NCBI GenBank assembly: GCA_007122045.1
Contig: SKJM01000035.1
Span: forward strand, 1-10,402
Direction of reading: 5' to 3'
Origin: Planctomycetales bacterium
GTDB taxonomy: Bacteria > Planctomycetota > Planctomycetia > Pirellulales > Thermoguttaceae
DNA: 10,402 nt
The position numbers and the translations under genes are program-made. Positions 1-5,408 of the stretch are shown piece by piece (position 1 is the first letter of the stretch; each line of letters starts with the position of its first letter). The notes beneath the pieces are model-generated. The model was not told the DNA's origin. It saw only the letters and a program-made list of their open reading frames with translations, and did no database searches.

Positions 1-948
1 CCGGGTACGGTGATGCCGCCGCGCTCGCCGACCGGCTGGTACACCGGGGCTGAAATGGAGCAAGCCCTGCAGGCCGCCGAGACGCTGGGCCAACCCATGG
101 TGTTGATGTTCACCGACCCGGCCAGCACCTGCCCGAAGTGCAGGGCTCAGACCCAGCAATGGATGCGGGCGCGCGAGTTGGGGGCGTTCGTCCGCGTATT
201 GATCTCGACCAAAGACCCCGCGCAGCCGCCGCTGTTCCAGAAGCTCAGCCGGGAAGCGGGCGAGCGCGCCGGCCGCTTCATCCCGCGGCTTTATCTCGGC
301 ACGTCGACGGGCGAGTTGCTCGGGGTCGTACCCTACCGGACCGAGCGTCCCCAGTATCTCAACGCGGTCGGCGCCGCGCTGAAGCAGTTCGGCGGGGTCG
401 TCCCACCCGACCAAATGATGGGGCTTTGGAGGCGGCTCGGCCAGGCCCGGCAGTTGTGGAGCGAGGGCAAGATTGCCCCGGCGCTGCGCGGGTACCAGGA
501 AGTCAAGCGGGCGGAAAGCCTCAATCCGAACCTCGCCATCTTCCAGGAACTCAAGAACGACGAACCGCAGATTTTGCAGAAGGGCGAAGAAGAACTGGAG
601 GCCGTCCGGCAGTTGCTCGCCGAGGGCGACCAGCGCCGGACGCGTGCGGCGTTGGCCAATATCCGCCGCCAATACGCGGGCTTTCAAACGGCCGACGACG
701 CGAAGGAACTGCAAGAGGCCAAACCGGGCGAAGCAGCGGCCGGGGCACCCGAAACCGAAACGGACGATCCCGACGGCCTGCGTTCGTGGACCGACGCGAC
801 GGGCAAGCACCGAATCGAGGCGGAACTGGTGGCCGTCAAGGAGGGTTGGGTGCGGCTGCGGCGGGCCTCGGGGGATTTGGTGTCGGTGCCCATCGCCCGC
901 CTGTCGGAGCCCGACCAACAGTACGTCGCCCAGTGGCAACGCGACTAG
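1..948 (+). CDS. Thioredoxin-like protein with C-terminal SHD1 domain (5' partial)
   Basis: The frame is open to the first base, so the true N-terminus, perhaps with a signal peptide, probably lies outside the window. The first start-like codons are GTG at 10 and ATG at 13, with no Shine-Dalgarno sequence. Counting from base 10, residues 10-125 resemble a thioredoxin fold: a strand (MVLMF), a CPKC redox pair at 41-44, and a possible cis-Pro near residue 92 (FIPRLYLG). A charged helical linker (about 135-250) follows. Residues 257-312 form an SHD1 domain (SWTDATGKH, VPIARLS, DQQYV), named for yeast Sla1 and common in planctomycete proteins. A CxxC pair suggests thiol-disulphide or metal-binding chemistry, but the substrate is unknown. 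The stop codon overlaps the ribosome-binding site of the next gene. Domain calls are fairly safe; the function is not known. Confidence 0.8.
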   Translation, partial: PGTVMPPRSPTGWYTGAEMEQALQAAETLGQPMVLMFTDPASTCPKCRAQTQQWMRARELGAFVRVLISTKDPAQPPLFQKLSREAGERAGRFIPRLYLGTSTGELLGVVPYRTERPQYLNAVGAALKQFGGVVPPDQMMGLWRRLGQARQLWSEGKIAPALRGYQEVKRAESLNPNLAIFQELKNDEPQILQKGEEELEAVRQLLAEGDQRRTRAALANIRRQYAGFQTADDAKELQEAKPGEAAAGAPETETDDPDGLRSWTDATGKHRIEAELVAVKEGWVRLRRASGDLVSVPIARLSEPDQQYVAQWQRD

Positions 949-957
949 GAGAATGAC

Positions 958-1443
958 ATGACCGCGGAAGAACGCGTGGAAGAACAACTCGTGAAGCTTG
1001 GGCTGGAGATGCCCCCGGCCGCTGAGCCCAAGGGAGTTTACCGGCCCGCGCTGCGCCTGGGCGACCTGTTGTACACCGCCGGCCACCTGCCCGTCCGCCC
1101 CGACGGCACCCTGGTGACCGGGCGTCTCGGCGCCGAGCTGGACGTGGAAGCCGGGTATGCGGCGGCGCAACTGGCGGCCCTCGGCATCCTGGCCACCGTG
1201 CGGCGCGAACTCGGTACGCTCAACCGCGTGCGGCAGGTGGTGAAGGTGTTCGGCGCCGTCCATTCCGTCCCGGAGTTTGACCAGCATCCCGCCGTCATCA
1301 ACGGGTGCAGTGAGCTGTTCGTTGCCGTGTTTGGTGCCGAGAAGGGGCGGGGCGTGCGCAGCGCCCTCGGTGCGGGCAGCCTGCCCTTAGGGGTTCCCGT
1401 CGAGATCGAGGCCGTGTTCCAGGTCGGCGAGGTCCTCCCGTAG
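958..1443 (+). CDS. RidA/YjgF/UK114-family protein
   Basis: A 161-residue member of the RidA superfamily. Canonical RidA hydrolyses reactive enamine/imine intermediates made by PLP enzymes, acting as a trimer in the cytoplasm. The sequence has LLYTAGHLPVRPDG near 37-50 and RSALGAGSLPLGVPVEIEA at 134-152. Arg134 and Glu149 have the same 15-residue spacing as catalytic Arg105 and Glu120 of E. coli RidA, so imine chemistry is plausible. The protein is about 30 residues longer than classic RidA, mainly at the N-terminus, as in the larger COG0251 subgroup whose substrates are less certain. The ATG at 958 has AGGAG at 947-951, overlapping the upstream TAG, which points to translational coupling. 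Its last 57 bp overlap the end of the convergent epimerase gene. Confidence 0.88.
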   Translation: MTAEERVEEQLVKLGLEMPPAAEPKGVYRPALRLGDLLYTAGHLPVRPDGTLVTGRLGAELDVEAGYAAAQLAALGILATVRRELGTLNRVRQVVKVFGAVHSVPEFDQHPAVINGCSELFVAVFGAEKGRGVRSALGAGSLPLGVPVEIEAVFQVGEVLP

Positions 1444-2448
1444 CGTTATACCGCACCCGTCAACATTAGGGTAGCAGGCCCGCCCGCGGTCGAAACGCAC
1501 CCCGTCGGCCGTGTCATCGGCCAGCAATAGGGCGCCGTCGAGGTCGGCGTAATCGAGCAGGGGGAGCAGTTGGGCCGCGGCGGAAATGCCGACGCTCGAC
1601 TCGGTGAAGCACCCGACCATCACGTGGAGACCCAACTGCCGGGCGCGGTCGATCATTCGGCGCGCGGGCGTCAGGCCGCCGCACTTCAGAAGCTTGATGT
1701 TGATGCCGTGAAACAGCGGCGCGCAGCGATCCACGTCGGCCTCGAACCGGCAACTCTCGTCGGCAATGATGGGAAGCGGCGATACGGCCCGCAACCGTTC
1801 CATCCCCTGCCGATCGTCGGGCGGCAGAGGCTGTTCGACCAGTTCCACGCCGTAGGGTTCCAGGGCGAAGACGTTCTCGACGGCCTGTTCGGCGGTCCAG
1901 GCGCAGTTGGCGTCGACGCGGAACGCGGCATCGGTGTGCTCCCGCAGCGCCCGAATAATCGCTAAATCGTGCTCGGTGCCAAGCTTGATTTTATAGACCG
2001 GCCAGCCGGGGAATTCGTGAAGTTTTCGCACCATCACGTCGACCGTGTCGATCCCGATGGTGTAGTCGGTCGGGCAGGCTTCCCGGGGGTCGAGGCCCCA
2101 GAGCTTCCACACCGGTGCATGCTGCATTTTCCCCCAAAGGTCGTACGCGGCACAGTCGAGCGCGCCGAGGGCGGCGGGCCGATCGTGCAACGTGTCCCGC
2201 AGCGACTCCCAGAACTCGGCGGGGTCGGACAACCGGCGCCGCCGGATTTCCGGCTCTGCCCGCCGCAGCGCCGCCACGGTCGAATCGATGGTGGCTCCAT
2301 AGAAGGGCACGTCGGCGGCCTCGCCATAGCCGGAAATTCCATCTTCCTGCAACTCGACGATGAGCGTGGCTTGTATTGTGGTTGTTCCGCGGGCTATAGT
2401 AAAGGGGTGCCGCGTTCGCAGGTGACAGCGATAGAAGCGTATTCTCAC
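1387..2448 (-). CDS. Enolase-superfamily dipeptide (L-Ala-D/L-Glu type) epimerase
   Basis: A 353-residue member of the mandelate racemase/muconate-lactonizing group. The N-terminal capping domain includes HPFTIARGTTT (14-24). The barrel carries the signature residues: KIK (Lys153, Lys155), metal ligands Asp179 (RVDAN), Glu205 (ELVEQPLPP) and Asp230 (IADES), and the base Lys252 (NIKLLKCGG). A DxD pair at 302-304 (DLDGALLL) matches the pair that holds the dipeptide amino group in Ala-Glu epimerases. This supports epimerisation of an L-Ala-D/L-Glu-like dipeptide, typical of murein peptide recycling, but specificity in this family varies widely and no peptide-recycling gene is nearby. The start is a GTG with only a weak ribosome-binding site; the N-terminal sequence fits family starts. 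The last residues extend into the ridA 3' end on the other strand. Confidence 0.85.
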   Translation of the reverse strand: MRIRFYRCHLRTRHPFTIARGTTTIQATLIVELQEDGISGYGEAADVPFYGATIDSTVAALRRAEPEIRRRRLSDPAEFWESLRDTLHDRPAALGALDCAAYDLWGKMQHAPVWKLWGLDPREACPTDYTIGIDTVDVMVRKLHEFPGWPVYKIKLGTEHDLAIIRALREHTDAAFRVDANCAWTAEQAVENVFALEPYGVELVEQPLPPDDRQGMERLRAVSPLPIIADESCRFEADVDRCAPLFHGINIKLLKCGGLTPARRMIDRARQLGLHVMVGCFTESSVGISAAAQLLPLLDYADLDGALLLADDTADGVRFDRGRACYPNVDGCGITLREDLADLEHGLDLDGNP

Positions 2449-2481
2449 GGAAACTATATCCCGATGGATGCCTGGGGGGAC

Positions 2482-2510
2482 TTGCTACCAGCCGCGAATG
2501 CCAGTATAAT
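2482..2510 (+). promoter_or_regulatory. Predicted sigma70-type promoter for the XRE gene
   Basis: TTGCTA at 2482-2487 and a perfect TATAAT at 2505-2510 are separated by 17 bp, the ideal spacing. Transcription would start near 2517, giving a leader of about 65 nt before the XRE start codon at 2582. Confidence 0.6.
2503..2508 (-). promoter_or_regulatory. Possible -10 box for the divergent epimerase gene
   Basis: Read on the minus strand this is TATACT, overlapping the plus-strand TATAAT, with a leader of about 50 nt to the GTG at 2448. No good -35 is seen at 16-19 bp. A second -10-like hexamer, TATAGT, lies 4 nt before the GTG and would give an almost leaderless message. Confidence 0.25.
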
Positions 2511-2570
2511 CGTATTTTTCGTGTTGCGGAACACGGTCTACGTTGAACCAACGCACTTTAGCGAGTACCT

Positions 2571-2575
2571 GGAGG
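2571..2575 (+). promoter_or_regulatory. Ribosome-binding site that fixes the XRE start
   Basis: GGAGG sits 6 nt before the ATG at 2582. It decides for the MPNLAATL start over the in-frame TTG at 2543. Confidence 0.8.
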
Positions 2576-2581
2576 ATTTTT

Positions 2582-3037
2582 ATGCCAAACCTTGCCGCCA
2601 CCCTAAAGGAAGAAATTCGCCGCTTGGCGAGAAAGGAAATTAAGACGCAGACCGACTCGACGAAGCAAGCGGTCTCGCAGTATCGGCGAGAGATTGCCCA
2701 GTTGAAGCGGCAGTTGCGGGAGCAGGACAAGAAGATTGCATCACTGGAGGTGCAGGACCGCAAGCGCGAAGGCCGGCCGGAAGCCGCGGCCGAAGGCGAC
2801 GAAGCCGAAGGCATGCGTTTTTCCCCGCAGTGGGTCAAGTCGCAGCGCAAGCGCCTGGGCCTCTCGGCGGCCGACTACGCCAAGCTGGTGGGCGTTTCCT
2901 CGCTGAGCATCTACAACTGGGAAAACGGCAGGAACCGGCCTCGCCAAAGCCAGTTGGCCGCGCTGGCCGCCGTCCGAGGGATCGGCAAGCGCGAGGCCCG
3001 CGCCAAGCTGGAGGCGATGGAGCAGCCGTCGGAATAG
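2582..3037 (+). CDS. Coiled-coil / XRE-family helix-turn-helix protein
   Basis: A 151-residue predicted transcription regulator. Residues 1-60 are highly charged and read as a long helix or coiled coil (EEIRRLARKEIKTQTD, REIAQLKRQLREQDKKIASL), suitable for dimerisation. A Glu/Ala-rich linker spans about 62-78. Residues 83-133 form a Cro/C1-type HTH with the recognition segment SSLSIYNWENGRNRP (106-120), followed by a Lys/Arg/Glu-rich tail. Small stand-alone proteins of this layout, often beginning MPN, occur in several bacterial phyla; their targets are mostly uncharacterised. The gene is monocistronic with its own promoter and diverges from the epimerase gene, so control of that promoter or of its own is a reasonable guess. 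No ligand-binding domain is visible. Confidence 0.85.
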   Translation: MPNLAATLKEEIRRLARKEIKTQTDSTKQAVSQYRREIAQLKRQLREQDKKIASLEVQDRKREGRPEAAAEGDEAEGMRFSPQWVKSQRKRLGLSAADYAKLVGVSSLSIYNWENGRNRPRQSQLAALAAVRGIGKREARAKLEAMEQPSE

Positions 3038-3046
3038 CCGTTCCGC

Positions 3047-3064
3047 GTTGCTTCGGAAAGCAAC
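3047..3064 (+). terminator. Short hairpin just after the XRE gene
   Basis: GTTGCTT at 3047-3053 pairs perfectly with AAGCAAC at 3058-3064 around a 4-nt loop, 10 nt after the XRE stop codon. No T-run follows, so it is not a classical intrinsic terminator; it may be an mRNA 3'-end stabiliser. Confidence 0.35.
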
Positions 3065-3075
3065 CGCAGCGTCGT

Positions 3076-3170
3076 AGGATGGACATTCCTGTCCGTCGGT
3101 ATGGACATCCCTGTCCGTCGGCGTAGCCATTCGTGTCCGTCCCCGGCTGACGGACAGGAATGTCCATCCT
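3076..3170. repeat. 22-bp tandem repeats closed by a perfect inverted copy
   Basis: A unit like GGACATTCCTGTCCGTC recurs with exact 22-bp spacing: the GTCCGT core starts at 3091, 3113 and 3135. The second copy differs slightly and the third is degenerate. The block ends with an inverted copy: 3149-3170 is the exact reverse complement of 3076-3097 (22 of 22 bases). It fills most of the gap between the convergent XRE and oleD genes. From memory, similar GACGGACAGGAATGTCCA sequences are scattered through planctomycete intergenic DNA, but that was not checked here. Confidence 0.8.
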
Positions 3171-3198
3171 GCGTGGAAGCTGCGCTGTGCCGCGCGTT

Positions 3199-4185
3199 TT
3201 ACGCCAGGTCCGCAGCCAGCCGGCGCATGCCCTCCTCGGTGGCGACGTGCGGGGCATAGCCGAAATCGTCCCGCGCGGCCGAAATATCGAAGTAGTGCGA
3301 CGTGGCGAGTTGAGCGGCCAGGAACCGGGTCATCGGCGGGTCGCGGCGGAGCCGAAGCGCCGCCCAGAGGTGTTCGAGCAGCCAGCCGATTCGCCACGCC
3401 GCGTTCAGCGAAACGGCCTTCGTCACCGGCGGCAGGCCGGCCAGGGCCAGCAGCTCGTCAATCCACTGCCAACAGCCGACCGGCTCGCCCTGGCTGATGA
3501 AATACGCCCGGCCGGCCGGCGGCGCGCCCGGCTTCAGGGCGTCGGCGGCCAGCAGGTGCGCTGAAGCGGCGTTCTCGACGTATACCATGTCGATCAGGTT
3601 CGTGCCGTCGCCCACGCGGCGCAGCCGCCCGCGGCGGGCCCGGTCGATAAGCCGCGGAACGAGGTGGCGGTCGCGCGGACCCCAAATGAGGTGCGGCCTC
3701 AGCGAGCAGGTCAGCAGTCCGTCCCGGCCGTTGGCTTCGAGGACGGCCTGCTCGGCCAAGGCCTTGCTGTGCGGATAGTGGGCCAGCCAGCGTGCCGGAT
3801 ACGGAGCCGATTCGTCCACCCCGCACTGGTCGCCGCCGTCGAACGTCACGCTGGGGCTGCTCGTATAGACCAACCGCGGCACCCCGGCCTCGACGCAGCC
3901 CCGCAGCACGTTTCGGGTGCCCAGCGTGTTCGTCTCGAAGTAATGCCGCCAAGGCCCTCCCAACCCGGTCACGGCGGCCACGTGGAACACCGTGTCGATG
4001 CCGTCGCAAGCACGGACCACCGCGCCGCGGTCCCGCAGATCGCCCACCACCGTCTCTACACCGAGCCGTTCGAGTTCCTCGTACCGCTTGCGGGAAAAGA
4101 CGCGCACCCGGTCGCCGCGGGCCCGCAGTTGTTCAGCGATATAACGGCCGAGAAACCCGCCCGCTCCGGTTACCAAAACATTCAC
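3199..4185 (-). CDS. oleD: NAD(P)-dependent 3-beta-HSD-type reductase, OleD-like
   Basis: A 328-residue extended short-chain dehydrogenase. The Rossmann motif TGAGGFLG occupies 6-13, and the catalytic YxxxK is Tyr137/Lys141 (YPHSK) with a serine in VYTSSPSV (106-113). Further family marks are DLRD (49-52), FHVAAVTGLGG (67-77), RPHLIWGPRD (163-172) and MVYVENAASAH (200-210), typical of the 3-beta-hydroxysteroid dehydrogenase/OleD group. In olefin biosynthesis OleD reduces 2-alkyl-3-keto acids to 2-alkyl-3-hydroxy acids with NADPH. Assignment to OleD rests mainly on the nearby oleC; by sequence alone a sterol-type dehydrogenase is possible. The GTG at 4185 was chosen because GAGGA lies 5 nt upstream and the protein then begins MNVLVTG; the GTG at 4197 has no ribosome-binding site. 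It lies 23 bp after the GYF gene, probably in one transcript. Confidence 0.8.
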   Translation of the reverse strand: MNVLVTGAGGFLGRYIAEQLRARGDRVRVFSRKRYEELERLGVETVVGDLRDRGAVVRACDGIDTVFHVAAVTGLGGPWRHYFETNTLGTRNVLRGCVEAGVPRLVYTSSPSVTFDGGDQCGVDESAPYPARWLAHYPHSKALAEQAVLEANGRDGLLTCSLRPHLIWGPRDRHLVPRLIDRARRGRLRRVGDGTNLIDMVYVENAASAHLLAADALKPGAPPAGRAYFISQGEPVGCWQWIDELLALAGLPPVTKAVSLNAAWRIGWLLEHLWAALRLRRDPPMTRFLAAQLATSHYFDISAARDDFGYAPHVATEEGMRRLAADLA

Positions 4186-4190
4186 GCCAG

Positions 4191-4195
4191 TCCTC
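4191..4195 (-). promoter_or_regulatory. Ribosome-binding site that fixes the oleD start
   Basis: On the minus strand GAGGA ends 5 nt before the GTG at 4185. It overlaps the alternative upstream GTG at 4197, which argues against that start. Confidence 0.6.
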
Positions 4196-4208
4196 ACCGA
4201 GGTGCACG

Positions 4209-5168
4209 CTACTGGTCGGGGAATAAACCCGGGTTCTCGCGCTTGAATTGCTCAAATTCGGTGAGTGGCCGATCGGGGTCGTCCCTTACCAGGGCCTGTT
4301 CGACCGGCTTCTCGGTCAATTCGAGCTGGTAGACCTCGCCGTCGTCGTCCGCCTCGTCGTCCTGGTCATCGTTCGATTCGACCGATTGCTCAGATCGGTC
4401 GGATCGTTCGGATTGGTCAGATCGGTCGGATTCCTCCGATTCCGGCGCGTCGGCGGGCTTGGCCGCCGACTCGGTGGTGCGCCGGGGAACGTCCAGAAAC
4501 TCGCCGATATCCAAATCGACCTTGCCCGGCTCGACTTCTTCAACCGGTTCGTCGGGTGTCCTGCTTTCAGCGGCCCTCTCGGCTTCAGCGGGGCCGCTGA
4601 AAGGACTCATCAGCCAAAGGATTCCGCCGATGACCACGGCACCGCCCAGGGCGCCCAGCGAACCGAACAACAGCTTCTTGCGCTGCTTCTGGCGGCGTCG
4701 AGCGACTTCGGCAGGCGAAAGCATACCAGACTTGCCGGCGGCCGACTTGCCCTGCTTGGCCTCCGGTTCCGTAAAGATAAACGGCGACGGCGCGGGGGCG
4801 GCCCGCGCTGCGGCAGGGCTTGCCGCCGCCTTGGCCACCGGGATCGCCACCGTCGGAAGCTCGGGCGGCTGGGGCGCTTTCCGGGCCTTGCGGGCCGAAA
4901 CGCTCGCGCCCATCTTGACAGGCGCCGGCGGCGGCTTCTCACCGGCAGGCCTCGCGTCCTGTGTGAGCGGCTGAGCCACCACCACCTCGGGGCTCGATCC
5001 TTTCAACAGGCCCTTAACGCGGGTGGCCTGGACCCATCTTCCATCCGGGCCTTGGCGAACCTCGTCGGTGGGCCGCAGCCGGCCGTCGGCCGCCAGAGCC
5101 CTCAATTGCTGCGACGACAGAGGCCCCAGTTCCGCCCCCGCAATCCTGCAATACCAGTCGGTCGCCAT
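4209..5168 (-). CDS. Single-pass membrane protein with N-terminal GYF_2-like domain
   Basis: A 319-residue protein of unknown role. Residues 5-54 match the bacterial GYF_2/DUF4339 pattern (WYCRIAGAELGPLS, LRALAADGRLRPTDEV, GRWVQA), a small domain thought to bind proline-rich peptides. A Pro/Ala/Lys-rich linker follows (about 60-160), then a basic stretch (RRRQKQRKK) and one hydrophobic segment at 165-188. There is no signal peptide, so by the positive-inside rule the GYF domain should be cytoplasmic and the acidic C-terminal part outside. Residues 243-277 are a Ser/Asp/Glu tract encoded by 9-bp DNA repeats, and the protein ends FEQFKRENPGLFPDQ. An AGGGG ribosome-binding site lies 7 nt before the ATG. 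Its place between oleC and oleD suggests an accessory or anchoring role for the pathway enzymes, but this is only context. Confidence 0.75.
   Translation of the reverse strand: MATDWYCRIAGAELGPLSSQQLRALAADGRLRPTDEVRQGPDGRWVQATRVKGLLKGSSPEVVVAQPLTQDARPAGEKPPPAPVKMGASVSARKARKAPQPPELPTVAIPVAKAAASPAAARAAPAPSPFIFTEPEAKQGKSAAGKSGMLSPAEVARRRQKQRKKLLFGSLGALGGAVVIGGILWLMSPFSGPAEAERAAESRTPDEPVEEVEPGKVDLDIGEFLDVPRRTTESAAKPADAPESEESDRSDQSERSDRSEQSVESNDDQDDEADDDGEVYQLELTEKPVEQALVRDDPDRPLTEFEQFKRENPGLFPDQ
4375..4446. repeat. 9-bp in-frame minisatellite, eight units
   Basis: Units such as GATCGGTCG, GATCGTTCG, GATTGGTCA and GATTCCTCC follow each other at exact 9-bp steps from 4375. Two are identical (4393-4401 and 4420-4428). 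On the coding (minus) strand they give three-residue units like S-D-R and S-E-Q in the GYF protein tail. Confidence 0.75.
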
Positions 5169-5408
5169 GGCAGTTCCCCTACAACATACGACTCTTGCCC
5201 TTCACCTCACCGAAGGCGTCCTGTTTCCGGGGCGGTGAAAAGTGTCTTGATCACATAGTAGCCCAAGGGACCCTTCTGTGGAACGGCTCCTTGACATCCT
5301 CGAGGTATCCGTCTCACTGGTCAGTTTAGCGAAGATCGGGCCGGGAATCCAGAAGGGTCCGCCTTTCGATGCTTCTTTTTCCGGCTGAAGCCGGCACTCC
5401 AACGCACA
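5169..5408. other. Intergenic region between oleC and the GYF gene, with inverted repeats
   Basis: No convincing gene is seen in these 240 bp. An 11-bp perfect inverted repeat (GGACCCTTCTG at 5268-5278, CAGAAGGGTCC at 5350-5360) encloses 71 bp. A small palindrome, CCGGC-TGAA-GCCGG, lies at 5381-5394. On the minus strand it is followed by A residues, not T, so it does not look like an oleC terminator; REP-like intergenic repeat is the likelier reading. Confidence 0.45.

Noticed and set aside
1969..2643. A plus-strand open frame reaching into the XRE gene
   Set aside because: It is antisense to the epimerase and out of frame with the XRE gene, and the composition does not look like a protein.
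3038..3198. A small CRISPR array, because of the evenly spaced repeats
   Set aside because: The 22-bp units are directly adjacent with no spacers, they diverge quickly, and the last copy is inverted.
5376..5394. Hairpin CCGGC-TGAA-GCCGG with an adjacent run of five T as an oleC terminator
   Set aside because: The T-run lies on the wrong side for minus-strand transcription: the transcript would read stem then A residues. The stem is also only 5 bp.
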